DNA of 54,856 nt, taken from contig JAJDNB010000181.1 in NCBI GenBank assembly GCA_022340905.1, positions 1 to 54,856 on the forward strand, read 5' to 3'. The DNA is from Deltaproteobacteria bacterium. GTDB lineage: Bacteria; Desulfobacterota; Syntrophobacteria; BM002. The notes below the pieces were generated by a model. The model was not told the DNA's origin. It searched no databases and saw only the letters and a program-made list of their open reading frames with translations. This document shows, one piece after another, positions 43,765 to 52,179 of this stretch (position 1 is its first letter; each line of letters starts with the position of its first letter). The position numbers and the translations under genes were made by a program.

Positions 43765-44652
43765 ATGAAAATTCAAGATTTCATCAAAGCCATGGTCTTG
43801 CTCATTCCAATTTCATTGCTTATGCCCACGTCGCTGATCTACGGACACGGTGAGAAAAGACCTATGAAGAAAGGAATCCTTCTGGTGGCCTTTGGTAGCA
43901 CTATTCCCGAGGCCCAAGTATCGTTTGAAAACATCGAAAACTCTGTTAGGAAGACCTTTCCCGGGGTACCCGTCTACTGGGCGTATTCCTCACACATAAT
44001 CATTAACAAGATGGCCAAGGAGGGAAAGCATTTGGCTACTCCGGAGGAGGCTCTGGCGAAGATGATGCGGGAGGACTTCACCCATGTGGCTGTGCAATCT
44101 CTCCATACCATTCCAGGAGAAGAGTTCCATGGCCTGGTGGAAAATGTCCACAAGTTTGCTGGTATGAATAAGGGTATCAAAAGGGTGCTGGTAGGTCATC
44201 CTATGCTGGCTACGAGTGGTGATGTACAAAAAGTGGCTGAGACAATAGTAAAAATAATCCCTAAGGAACGTAAGAAGAAAGAGGCGGTGGTGTTGATGGG
44301 CCATGGCACCCACCATCCTGCTGATGTGTACTACGCGGCTCTGAACTATCATTTACAAAAATTGGACCCTTATGTTTTTGTGGGCACGGTTGAGGGGTGG
44401 CCCGAGATCGACGATGTCATAGAAGATCTCAAAAAAGGAGGTCTCAAGAAGGCCTACTTGATGCCCTTTATGTCTGTGGCTGGGGACCATGCCAGAAACG
44501 ATATGGCAGGGTCGGAAGAGGATTCTTGGAAATCTATCCTGGAAAAGGAAGGAATCCAGTGCGTGCCTGTGCTCAAAGGCACGGCTGAGTATCAGGAGTT
44601 CGTGGACATTTGGGTGGATCATTTGAAGACTGCCTTCAGTCATTTTCCGTGA
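43765..44652 (+). CDS. cbiK: Periplasmic sirohydrochlorin cobaltochelatase CbiK
   Basis: 295 residues with AAAAAGGAGAAAGAG before the ATG. It inserts cobalt into sirohydrochlorin. A signal peptide (about 1-28, MVLLIPISLLM with ending YGHG) makes it the exported form, as described for Desulfovibrio CbiK(P). Catalytic/metal histidines: His180 in LMGHGTHHPADVYY and His242 in SVAGDHARNDM. His122 (EEFHGL) falls at the place equivalent to the haem-ligand His of the Desulfovibrio protein, by a constant 26-residue offset from memory. It is the first gene behind the B12 riboswitch, followed by a btuCDF-type transporter. Confidence 0.93.
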   Translation: MKIQDFIKAMVLLIPISLLMPTSLIYGHGEKRPMKKGILLVAFGSTIPEAQVSFENIENSVRKTFPGVPVYWAYSSHIIINKMAKEGKHLATPEEALAKMMREDFTHVAVQSLHTIPGEEFHGLVENVHKFAGMNKGIKRVLVGHPMLATSGDVQKVAETIVKIIPKERKKKEAVVLMGHGTHHPADVYYAALNYHLQKLDPYVFVGTVEGWPEIDDVIEDLKKGGLKKAYLMPFMSVAGDHARNDMAGSEEDSWKSILEKEGIQCVPVLKGTAEYQEFVDIWVDHLKTAFSHFP

Positions 44653-44659
44653 GAGTGGA

Positions 44660-44880
44660 TATAAGATATGAGATGTGTGATGTGGTATGGGGCATGGAGC
44701 ATGGAGGTTTAGCTTGCGCTACACGTCACTAGCCTTCGGCGTCATTAGGTCACTACGCTGCGCTGTCATTTGTTGTTAGAGGTAAGGAGTTAGGAGTAAG
44801 AATTCAGGTTTAAGGTTTTGTGTTTCTTTTCCCTGACACCTTGAAATTTTGTAATGGTGATATGGGATATGAGATGAGAG
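44660..44880. repeat. Mosaic spacer with half-size GTCATT array
   Basis: Parts in order: GATATGAGATGTGTGATGTG (GATGTG family), GGGGCATGGAGCATGG (ATGCCC family), the half-size array 44725-44778 (GTCACTAGCCTTCGGCGTCA, TTAGGTCACTACGCTGCGCT, GTCATTTGTTG; reverse complement of 29.89 kb), then a partial TTTCAGG element (CAGGTTTAAGG, CCCTGACACC). It fills the cbiK-btuC spacer. Confidence 0.8.
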
Positions 44881-44899
44881 TTTTTTAAGGAGACCCTGC

Positions 44900-46000
44900 T
44901 TGCCTGAAGAAGCAACCAAGTCCTCGTTGAACCTAAAAGCGCTGCGCAGTCAGCTGGCTGCATCGAGGAGGGTCTTTGCCTTTGGGCTCTTGGCCTTGAT
45001 CTTGGCGTCTTTACTGTCGATTGTAGCGGCCACGGGGGTTGGCCGCTTACACTTCTCCTGGAGGACGGTGATCAAGGCCATTGGTGAAGGATTGGGGTTG
45101 TTGCAGTCTGATACGGTTGAACGCACGCCCCTTCTGGTTGTCTTTGACATCCGCTTGAGTCGGGTGTGTTTATCTTTTTTGGTTGGTTCTGTACTGGGTG
45201 TGGCAGGTTCTGTTTTCCAGGGCATTTTGCGAAATCCTTTGGCTGACCCCTTTACTATTGGGGTGGCAAGTGGAGCGGCCTTTGGAGCAGCCCTTGCTCT
45301 CGCCTTCGGCATAGGCGGGACTTCCTATTTGGGCCTTGGCACTATTCCGCTGCTGGCTCTCTTGGGCGCCCTGGGTGCCCTATTCTTGGTATTGATGCTC
45401 GGCCGGGTTCAAGGAAGAGTAAGGAGAGACACTCTGGTATTGGCCGGAATTGTGGTAGCTACCTTTCTGTCAGCCCTCATAGCTCTAATCAAGGCACTGG
45501 ACGAGGAGGCGGTGTCAGCTATCGTCTTTTGGGTCATGGGCAGTTTCCAAGGCAGGGGCTGGATTCACGTTGGCTTCTCGCTGCCATACATGCTTTTGGG
45601 TTTGTATTTGGTACTAAGACAATCTAGGGAATTGGACATTCTGACTTTAGGTGAAGTGCAGGCCCGTCAATTAGGAGTAGACGTAGAAAAGGTGCGGAGC
45701 CGTCTTTTAATAGGAGGAAGCCTACTGACAGCTGCAGCTGTATCAGTTGCGGGTGTGATTGGGTTCGTGGGGTTGGTAATTCCACATTTGGTAAGAATGT
45801 GCCTGGGAGCTACACACCAGCGTCTCATGATTTTTAGTGCTCTTCTTGGTGGCTTGGCTTTGCTTTGGTCTGACGTGGCTGCACGTACCCTCTTGCCTGG
45901 TGGTGAGGAGCTGCCGGTTGGTGTGGTCACCGCTCTGGTCGGGGGACCCTTCTTTTGCCTACTACTCAAGCGAAGGAAAGGAGGGGTGATCCTTGATTAG
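44900..46000 (+). CDS. btuC: FecCD-family corrinoid/metal-chelate ABC permease (BtuC type)
   Basis: 366 residues from a TTG start with AAGGAG seven bases upstream. A FecCD-type permease with about ten membrane helices; signatures include VCLSFLVGSVLGVAGSVFQG, LRNPLADPFTIGVASGAAFG, and the coupling region ILTLGEVQARQLGVDVEKVR, followed by GVIGFVGLVIPHLVR and the typical end ELPVGVVTALVGGPFF. Location behind the cobalamin riboswitch favours vitamin B12 or another corrinoid; an iron-chelate, haem or cobalt-chelate role cannot be excluded. Its last 8 bases overlap the ATPase gene. Confidence 0.9.
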   Translation: MPEEATKSSLNLKALRSQLAASRRVFAFGLLALILASLLSIVAATGVGRLHFSWRTVIKAIGEGLGLLQSDTVERTPLLVVFDIRLSRVCLSFLVGSVLGVAGSVFQGILRNPLADPFTIGVASGAAFGAALALAFGIGGTSYLGLGTIPLLALLGALGALFLVLMLGRVQGRVRRDTLVLAGIVVATFLSALIALIKALDEEAVSAIVFWVMGSFQGRGWIHVGFSLPYMLLGLYLVLRQSRELDILTLGEVQARQLGVDVEKVRSRLLIGGSLLTAAAVSVAGVIGFVGLVIPHLVRMCLGATHQRLMIFSALLGGLALLWSDVAARTLLPGGEELPVGVVTALVGGPFFCLLLKRRKGGVILD

Positions 46001-46829
46001 GGTTGAAAGTTTAAGCGCCAGGTATGGTGATACAATAGTGCTCCAAGATCTGAACTTTCATATTGTTCAAGGTGAACTTATCGGTTTGTTGGGTCCCAAT
46101 GGAAGCGGCAAGACCACCTTGCTCCATTGTCTGAGTAGAGTTGTACCCTTGCATGCCGGTAAAATTGTCATATCCGGCCGTGATCTTGCTGGATATTCAG
46201 CCAGGGAATTGGCCCGGGTTGAAGCTTCTGTGCCACAACGTCTGGAAATATCTTTCCCCTTCAAATGCATTGAAGTGGTGCTCATGGGCCGCTATCCGTA
46301 CCAACGGGACTTCGGTACCAACAGTGAAGATGATCTGAGCAAGGCGATGGAGGCAATGGGGCTCACCGACACCGTGGATCTGGCACAACGGCGAATCAAC
46401 GAGGTCTCCGGTGGAGAGACACAGCGGGTGATTATTGCCAGGGCTTTGGCCCAAGAAGCTGCAATTATGCTGCTGGATGAAGCCACAGCCAACCTTGACG
46501 TGGCCCACAAAATTCAGATGTTTGACCTCTTTTCACGAATGAATCAGCGAGGAGGTACGTTTATCTGTGCCTTGCACGACTTGAATTTGGCTGCCCTCTA
46601 CTGCCAGAGGCTGATTTTTCTAAAAGAAGGACAAATTTGCATTGATGGTCCAACCTTGGAGACCTTTACTGCGGAGAATCTTTCCAACATTTACCAAACC
46701 GAGGTCAAGGTCATAGAACACCCAGACACCGGGGCCCCGCAGGCGATGTTTGTCCCAAGCAAAGGGAGCGGGCAACGGGCAGCGGGCAGCGGGCAGGTTT
46801 TTACCACGAAGGACACGAAGATGCATTAA
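45993..46829 (+). CDS. btuD: Corrinoid/metal-chelate ABC ATPase (BtuD type) with repeat-derived tail
   Basis: 278 residues from a TTG start with AAAGGAGGGG eight bases upstream, overlapping btuC by 8 nt. Walker A GPNGSGKT (34-41), signature VSGGETQRVIIARAL, Walker B IMLLDEATANLD, H-loop CALHD. The family core ends around residue 254 (VKVIEHPDTGAPQAMFVPSK). The remaining 24 residues (GSGQRAAGSGQV, FTTKDTKMH) are encoded by tandem GCGGGCA words and by ACCACGAAGGACACGAAG, both repeat words, so the original stop appears to have been replaced by repeat sequence. Confidence 0.9.
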   Translation: MIRVESLSARYGDTIVLQDLNFHIVQGELIGLLGPNGSGKTTLLHCLSRVVPLHAGKIVISGRDLAGYSARELARVEASVPQRLEISFPFKCIEVVLMGRYPYQRDFGTNSEDDLSKAMEAMGLTDTVDLAQRRINEVSGGETQRVIIARALAQEAAIMLLDEATANLDVAHKIQMFDLFSRMNQRGGTFICALHDLNLAALYCQRLIFLKEGQICIDGPTLETFTAENLSNIYQTEVKVIEHPDTGAPQAMFVPSKGSGQRAAGSGQVFTTKDTKMH

Positions 46830-46855
46830 GATAAATAGCATTTCTTTGTGCGAGC

Positions 46856-46871
46856 GGCTTTCCAGCCGCGA
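46856..46871. repeat. GCGGCTTTCCAGCCGC mini-hairpin
   Basis: GCGGCT-TTCC-AGCCGC forms a perfect 6-bp stem with a TTCC loop in the 69-bp btuD-btuF spacer. There is no T tract, so it is probably another dispersed word and not a terminator. Confidence 0.5.
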
Positions 46872-46898
46872 TGAGACCGGTACTTTAGAGCTATTGCT

Positions 46899-47801
46899 AT
46901 GTCAAATAGAAATCACCATCTAATTGTCCTACTGCTGGTTTGCGTCAGCCTGGTGACCACAGCAGCCGTTGGTGCGGCTGAGATAAGGGTTACCGATGAT
47001 CTTGGGCAGGTAATAGTCTTAAAGGAGCCAGCACAGAGAATCATTTCCCTCTACGGCGCATACAGTGAAATTCTTTTTGCCATAGGTGCAGGTGACAAAT
47101 TGGTGGCAAGGACCATGGGGGACAGATTTCCACCCCCCATCTTGGACAAACCCAGCGTAGGAACGCACCTTAGGCCAAACATGGAACTGGTTTTGGGACT
47201 CCAACCCGATCTAATTATACATGCTCAAGGAAGGAAGCATGGGCAGGAGGTGATCAGACAGATACAACAGAAAGGTCTCACTGTAGCCGTGTTCCAACCG
47301 AGGAATTTCTCTGAACTTTTTTCAGTGATTGAGAGGCTGGGAATTCTCACTGGCAAGGTGGCTAATGCGCAAGCCTTAGTGAACGAGCAAAGGAGCCGCC
47401 TTCGGCAAATAGATTCGAGGCTGGCTAAGAGCAAAGATCGGCCCAAGGTGTTTTTCGAGGTGCGCTATCCAAACCTTTTGGGCGCAGGGCGGGCATCTAT
47501 AGTCAACGACGTGATTCTGAAAGCAGGCGGTGTTAACTGTTTACCCAATGATAAGAAACTTGTGAGGATCAATATTGAAACCCTTGTTGACTATGACCCA
47601 GATGTTTACCTAGTTCAGAGGGGACCCATGAACCGTAGTCCGGGGAGACCTGAATCTCGGCCCAATTTCCAGGTCCTCAAGGCTGTGCAACAAGGGCGAG
47701 TATTTTTCGTTGACGAGTATATTTTTTCCCGACCAGGGCCCAGAGCAGTTGAAGCTGTGGAGAAACTTGCTGCCTATCTCCATCCGGATGAGGTTAAGTG
47801 A
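46899..47801 (+). CDS. btuF: Periplasmic corrinoid/metal-chelate-binding protein (BtuF type)
   Basis: 300 residues. Signal peptide about 1-27 (LIVLLLVCVSLVTTAAVGAA), no lipobox cysteine at its end, so a soluble periplasmic protein. Helical-backbone binding-protein motifs: RVTDDLGQVIVLKEPAQRII, LYGAYSEILFAIGAGDKLVA, the hinge region PNMELVLGLQPDLIIHAQGR, LGILTGKVANAQALV and the C-terminal VDEYIFSRPGPRAVEAVEKL. It delivers ligand to the btuC-btuD transporter. A corrinoid ligand is inferred from the riboswitch, not from binding residues. Confidence 0.9.
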   Translation: MSNRNHHLIVLLLVCVSLVTTAAVGAAEIRVTDDLGQVIVLKEPAQRIISLYGAYSEILFAIGAGDKLVARTMGDRFPPPILDKPSVGTHLRPNMELVLGLQPDLIIHAQGRKHGQEVIRQIQQKGLTVAVFQPRNFSELFSVIERLGILTGKVANAQALVNEQRSRLRQIDSRLAKSKDRPKVFFEVRYPNLLGAGRASIVNDVILKAGGVNCLPNDKKLVRINIETLVDYDPDVYLVQRGPMNRSPGRPESRPNFQVLKAVQQGRVFFVDEYIFSRPGPRAVEAVEKLAAYLHPDEVK

Positions 47802-47814
47802 GAGAAGGATAAGG

Positions 47815-47930
47815 AGTTTATCCGCGAAGAACGCGAAGAAAAGATAGGAAATGCGAGAAACCTTTGCAGATATCCAATTCAATTTAAACTTCGTGTGTAT
47901 TCGCGCCCTTAGCGGATTAAAAACTAAAAC
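47815..47930. repeat. Short inverted words (CGCGAAGAACGCGAAG / CTTCGTGTGTATTCGCG)
   Basis: Between btuF and cbiL, GAGTTTATCCGCGAAGAACG and CGAAGAAAAG face ACTTCGTGTGTATTCGCGCC and TTAGCGGATTAAAAACTAAA. These are imperfectly complementary, again with a dispersed-repeat character. Confidence 0.5.
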
Positions 47931-47965
47931 GCAGTATCTAAAAGCAAGTGCAAGGAAGAATGATC

Positions 47966-48682
47966 ATGAAACCTGGAACTTTATACGGAGTGGGCGTAGG
48001 ACCTGGTGATCCGGAACTTATCACCATTAAGGCGGTGAAAGTGCTCAACCAAGTGGAGGTTATTTTTGCTGCGTCCTCGAGCAAGAACGAATACTCTTTG
48101 GCACTTGAGAATGCCAAATCTCACATGCTGAACGGTGCAGAGGTAGTCAGGCTCAGTTTCCCCATGACCCGCGAGCAGGAGATGCTAGAAAAAGCTTGGG
48201 AGGAAAACGCCCGTCGTATTCTGGCCTTCATCCAACAAGGAAAAGACGTGGCGTTTATCACCATTGGCGACCCCCTGACCTATTCAACCTTCGGGTACGT
48301 CATGGAAACCATCCAGGAAATGGCTCCGGAAGTACCAGTCTCTGTAATCCCCGGTGTTACTTCTTATCAAGCTGCTACTGCGGCTGCCCGAGAAATAATG
48401 GCCGCTCAGGAGCAGACTTTCTGTGTGATTTCAGGTTCGGAAGGAGGAGAGCAACTCAAGGAGGTGATCAATAAGGTAGACTGCGTAATAATGCTAAAGG
48501 TCTACAAGCATTTGGACAAAATATTGGACACACTCGAAGAACTGGGAATAAAAGGGGGAGCCACCCTCGTGTCTCGATGCGGCATGGAGGATCAGATAGT
48601 CTGCAAAAATCCGGAGAAACTTCGGGGCAAGAAGGTTCCCTACCTCTCGTTGATGATAGTGAAGAAGGAGAAGGGAAAGTAA
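47966..48682 (+). CDS. cbiL: Cobalt-precorrin-2 C20-methyltransferase CbiL
   Basis: 238 residues from ATG 47966, placed nine bases after AAGGA; ATG 47960 and GTG 47948 are in the same frame and add only 2 and 6 residues. Tetrapyrrole methylase fold: LYGVGVGPGDPELITIKAVK, the SAM loop FITIGDPLTYSTFGY, IPGVTSYQAATAAA, and a C-terminal domain with VIMLKVYKHLDKIL and LVSRCGMEDQ. It methylates C20 of cobalt-precorrin-2, the step directly after CbiK. It follows btuF by 164 bp of repeat-containing sequence. Confidence 0.93.
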   Translation: MKPGTLYGVGVGPGDPELITIKAVKVLNQVEVIFAASSSKNEYSLALENAKSHMLNGAEVVRLSFPMTREQEMLEKAWEENARRILAFIQQGKDVAFITIGDPLTYSTFGYVMETIQEMAPEVPVSVIPGVTSYQAATAAAREIMAAQEQTFCVISGSEGGEQLKEVINKVDCVIMLKVYKHLDKILDTLEELGIKGGATLVSRCGMEDQIVCKNPEKLRGKKVPYLSLMIVKKEKGK

Positions 48683-48724
48683 CTGATCAGCTGGCAGCGG
48701 GAAGCCATTTCAGCTACAAACGGT

Positions 48725-48901
48725 CGGGTCATTTGCTTCGCGTCACTTGGCTGCGTCGTCATGAGGCCTTACGGCCGTCATTTAGGCTTGCGCCTGTCAT
48801 TTGGGCTGACGCCCGTCATTTAGTCATTATGTCTTAACAATAAATGACCACCTAATGACTGCGGAGCGAAGTGACGGCCACTTTCAGTGGCCAAATGACT
48901 A
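48725..48901. repeat. Large GTCATT-linked mini-palindrome array, copy B (inverse of copy A)
   Basis: About 175 nt. Read on the minus strand it starts AGTCATTTGGCCACTGAAAG and continues as in copy A: a GTGGCC arm, the centre TAGGTGGTCATTTATTGTT, ACATAATGACTAAAT, then GGGCGTCAGCCC, AGGCGCAAGCCT and GGCCGTAAGGCC, each set between AATGAC-type spacers. Copy A has about four more GTCATT spacers on its left side. Within units, differences often keep pairing (AGTCTT in A, AGCCTA in B). It fills the cbiL-Gate spacer. Confidence 0.9.
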
Positions 48902-48941
48902 TGGACTAAAGCCGAGCGCACCTACTCCGAAGATATGACGA

Positions 48942-50018
48942 ATGAAAAGTGGCAATTCGATAGCAAAGAAAAGGACTTCCCCCTGGCTGCTCTACGCTAT
49001 TCTTGCCGTTCTTTTGTTACTGGCATTTCTGGTTTTCTATTTTGCCAGTCCCACCATATCCTCGTCCTTTAGAAATCCATCCTTTTGGTGGAAACGGTTG
49101 GGCAAGCCGCTTCTGAGAATGACTATCTTCATTTCCCTGGGACTTTTCGTGGGACAGCTTATTGAAGCGACAGGTTGGACCGGTCGCCTTTCAACCCTCG
49201 TTCGTCCGCTAATGCGCTGGGGTCACCTCTCGGATTCCTCTGGGGCTTCTTTCACCACCGCCTTCGTCTCCGGGACCGCTGCCCAGGCTATGTTGGTTAC
49301 CTTCGAAGAGGAAGGCAAGCTGAGCAGGAGGGAAGTGGTTCTCACCAGCCTGCTGAATAGTTTGCCGGCATATTTTCTCCATCTACCCACGACGTTCTTT
49401 ATCATTCTTCCCTTAGCAGGCGTGGCCGGGCTTCTATACCTCATTTTGACCTTGGCTGCCGCACTGCTACGGACGGTTGGCCTCGTTACTTACTCTAGGT
49501 TGACACTCTCCCCTCGCAGTCTGGAAATGGCTGGAGAGAAGAGAGAGATGCAACCCTGGAAGAGTATTTTGCAGGACACTTGGCAGAAGTTCCTGAGAAG
49601 ATTGCAAAGGATTATGTTGCTGGTAGTTCCGGTTTATCTGGTGGTTATGATAGTCAGCCAGTTAGGTTTCTTTTCCTGGTTGCGCTTGAAGCTTGCAGGG
49701 GGCATTACCTCCGCTGTGGTGCCCCTGGAGTCAATGAGCGTAGTAATCTTCAGCTTGGTGGCAGAGTTTACCTCCGGTTTCGCTGCAGCAGGGGCCCTTC
49801 TGGACGCGGGTACTTTATCCATTAGAGAAACGGTCATTGCCCTGCTCCTGGGAAATGTTGTGGCAACGCCGGTGAGAGCATTGAGACATCAACTTCCTTA
49901 TTATATGGGAATATTTAGACCGAAACTCGGCATTCAGCTCATCGCCTTGGGGCAAACTTTGCGAGTAATTACTGTGATCATTGTCGGTGCAGCATATATC
50001 ATTTTGACTGCCCTTTAG
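48942..50018 (+). CDS. Gate-domain (nucleoside-recognition-like) membrane protein
   Basis: 358 residues. A polytopic inner-membrane protein with about eight helices; an N-terminal helix (17-37), then a first Gate-like segment (LRMTIFISLGLFVGQLIEA, with SSGASFTTAFVSGTAAQAML) and a second (VAEFTSGFAAAGALLDAG, then NVVATPVRALRHQLPYYMG). This repeated arrangement is typical of the nucleoside-recognition/Gate family, whose substrates are mostly unknown. Here it lies between cbiL and cbiP. A role in moving cobalt, a corrinoid precursor or another pathway compound is a guess based on the neighbours. The ATG has no clear Shine-Dalgarno. Confidence 0.8.
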   Translation: MKSGNSIAKKRTSPWLLYAILAVLLLLAFLVFYFASPTISSSFRNPSFWWKRLGKPLLRMTIFISLGLFVGQLIEATGWTGRLSTLVRPLMRWGHLSDSSGASFTTAFVSGTAAQAMLVTFEEEGKLSRREVVLTSLLNSLPAYFLHLPTTFFIILPLAGVAGLLYLILTLAAALLRTVGLVTYSRLTLSPRSLEMAGEKREMQPWKSILQDTWQKFLRRLQRIMLLVVPVYLVVMIVSQLGFFSWLRLKLAGGITSAVVPLESMSVVIFSLVAEFTSGFAAAGALLDAGTLSIRETVIALLLGNVVATPVRALRHQLPYYMGIFRPKLGIQLIALGQTLRVITVIIVGAAYIILTAL

Positions 50019-50134
50019 AGGCTCTCGCCCGCTCACCCCTTCCCTTGGTAGGCGCAGGGTTCGCTCGAGTGCTCAGAGCTCTCTGAGTCTCTGTGAGCTC
50101 TGTGAGAGATTGAAAAGTCCGGAGAACGGAGATA

Positions 50135-51664
50135 ATGGCTAAAGCTAAGAATTTGATGATCCTCGGGACCGGGTCGGATGTAGGCAAGTCAATCCTGGTG
50201 GCCGGGCTCTGCCGCATCCTGCAGCAGGATGGCTACAGGGTGGCACCGTTTAAAGCTCAGAACATGGCGCTCAACTCCTTCATCACCCCGGAAGGCGGTG
50301 AAATGGGCCGGGCTCAAGTAGTGCAGGCGGAGGCCGCAGGGATTGAACCCCATATTGACATGAACCCGATCCTATTAAAGCCCACCTCGAACGTGGGTTC
50401 CCAGGTCATACTCCAGGGTAAGGTGTTGGGTAATTTTACCGCTGAAGAGTACTACGGAAAGAAACTTGATCTGGTGGCGCAGGTCATGGAAAGCTATGGC
50501 AGGTTGGGGGATAAATACGAAGTCCTGATAATGGAGGGGGCAGGAAGTGCTGCCGAGATAAACCTCAGGGAAAAAGATCTGGTCAATTTTTCAATGGCTG
50601 AGCGGGTGTCGGCTCCAGTAATTTTGGTGGCTGATATAGATCGAGGAGGAGTCTTTGCCAGTATAGTTGGACACATGGAGCTTTTTACTCCTGCAGAACG
50701 TGACCTAGTGAAGGGTTTCATCGTAAACAAATTTCGAGGCGATCCCTCCCTGTTGCGCTCAGGGCTGGAATTTATAGAGGCTCGCACCGAAAGGCCGGTT
50801 TTGGGTTTGGTGCACTATTTTACCGATATCCATATTCCCGAAGAAGACAGTGTTGCCCTGGATCAAAAGGTGCGGGCGGCAAAAGATAAATCTCAGCAAC
50901 AAGTCCGCATCGGTGTTATTAGGCTGCCCCACATTTCCAACTACACAGACTTTGACAGCTTAGAGCAGGAACCATCCGTTAGCTTGACCTACTTCGATGC
51001 TCCTGAGCAGGTATTTGAGATGGATCTGATTATTTTGCCCGGGAGCAAAAATACTCTCACCGATTTGCTCTACTTGCACAACCAAGGGCTGGCCGAGGCT
51101 ATAAAGGCATTTTACATCCGGGGGGGTACAGTGGTGGGCATCTGTGGGGGGTATCAAATGCTGGGCCACAAGGTTCTGGATCCCGCGGGCGTGGAAAGCG
51201 ACCTGCAAGAAGTTGCCGGCTTAGGATTGCTGGACATGGAGACAGAGCTCTTGGGAGAAAAAGTAACCGCCCAGGTTAAAGCAAGATTGCTCTGGCAAGA
51301 ACTGGCTGAGCCCGGCGAGGAGATACGTGGTTATGAGATACACATGGGCCAGAGCAGGGCTCTCGGTTCCATTACTCCACTTCTGGAAATTTCTGAACGG
51401 AGCGGTAGACCGGTCCGAATCCAGGATGGTTTGGTTTCACAGGATGGTCGTATCTGGGGGAGTTACCTCCACGGCTTGTTTGATAACGATGGGCTGAGGC
51501 ACCGTCTCATCAGTAGGTTCATGCGGGACGACGCTCTGGTGCCTGCAAAGGAGAGGCTAAAATCTTTCCACCTTTGGAAGGAAGAACAGTACGACAAACT
51601 CGCCTCCCATCTCCGTGATCACCTCGATGTGGCCAGGATCTATAAGATAATCGGGCTCGTCTAA
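50135..51664 (+). CDS. cbiP: Cobyric acid synthase CbiP
   Basis: 509 residues with CCGGAGAACGGAGATA before the ATG. It amidates the b, d, e and g side chains using glutamine and ATP. The N-terminal domain has ILGTGSDVGKS (P-loop 11-19), FKAQNMALNSFITPEGGEMG and MNPILLKPTSNVGSQVIL, all diagnostic for CobQ/CbiP. The class I amidotransferase domain has nucleophile Cys337 in GICGGYQMLG, GYEIHMGQS and SYLHGLFDN with its catalytic His. It is the last pathway gene in the window. Confidence 0.96.
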   Translation: MAKAKNLMILGTGSDVGKSILVAGLCRILQQDGYRVAPFKAQNMALNSFITPEGGEMGRAQVVQAEAAGIEPHIDMNPILLKPTSNVGSQVILQGKVLGNFTAEEYYGKKLDLVAQVMESYGRLGDKYEVLIMEGAGSAAEINLREKDLVNFSMAERVSAPVILVADIDRGGVFASIVGHMELFTPAERDLVKGFIVNKFRGDPSLLRSGLEFIEARTERPVLGLVHYFTDIHIPEEDSVALDQKVRAAKDKSQQQVRIGVIRLPHISNYTDFDSLEQEPSVSLTYFDAPEQVFEMDLIILPGSKNTLTDLLYLHNQGLAEAIKAFYIRGGTVVGICGGYQMLGHKVLDPAGVESDLQEVAGLGLLDMETELLGEKVTAQVKARLLWQELAEPGEEIRGYEIHMGQSRALGSITPLLEISERSGRPVRIQDGLVSQDGRIWGSYLHGLFDNDGLRHRLISRFMRDDALVPAKERLKSFHLWKEEQYDKLASHLRDHLDVARIYKIIGLV

Positions 51665-51699
51665 GAGGGATAGGTCCAGGTGAGTGCCAGGAGACAAAT

Positions 51700-52179
51700 A
51701 TGGAGGGAAAAACAGTTAAGGAAAGCAGCGTCACTCTCTCACACGTTATGATGCCTCAAGATGCTAATCCGGCAGGAAATATTCACGGAGGCGTCATCAT
51801 GAAACACATTGACGAGGCAGCCGGCGTGGTTGCTTTTCGTCATACCCGTAGCAACGTTGTCACCGTTGCCATCGAGAGACTTGAATTTCATCACCCTGCT
51901 TTTGTCGGCAACCTCCTTACTCTCAAGGCAAGCATCCATGCGGTCGGCAACACTTCAATGGAGATCGGGGTCCGAGCTGAAACGGAAGATCTTTTCACTG
52001 GTGAAGTCCGCCACACGGTCTCGGCCTATTTGACCTACGTGGCTTTAGATGAAAATGGACGGCCCAAACAAGTGCCACCTCTCATACTAGAGTCTGAAGA
52101 TGATATAAGGCGTAACCGCGAAAGTATTATGAGGAGAGAGGCACGACTTGCACAAAGGCAAGAAAAAGCGGAGGATTGA
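51700..52179 (+). CDS. Acyl-CoA thioesterase, hotdog fold (YciA/BACH type)
   Basis: 159 residues with CAGGAGACAAAT before the ATG. It hydrolyses acyl-CoA to free acid and CoA. A single hotdog domain: HVMMPQDANPAGNIHGGVIM with Asp38 in MKHIDEAAGVVA as the likely catalytic acid, VAIERLEFHHPAFVGNLLTL, and the GEVRHTVSAYLTYVALDENG strand pair. The C-terminal 30 residues are charged and helical. It follows cbiP by 35 bp and may be co-transcribed, but there is no functional link. Chain-length preference cannot be read from sequence. Confidence 0.92.
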   Translation: MEGKTVKESSVTLSHVMMPQDANPAGNIHGGVIMKHIDEAAGVVAFRHTRSNVVTVAIERLEFHHPAFVGNLLTLKASIHAVGNTSMEIGVRAETEDLFTGEVRHTVSAYLTYVALDENGRPKQVPPLILESEDDIRRNRESIMRREARLAQRQEKAED

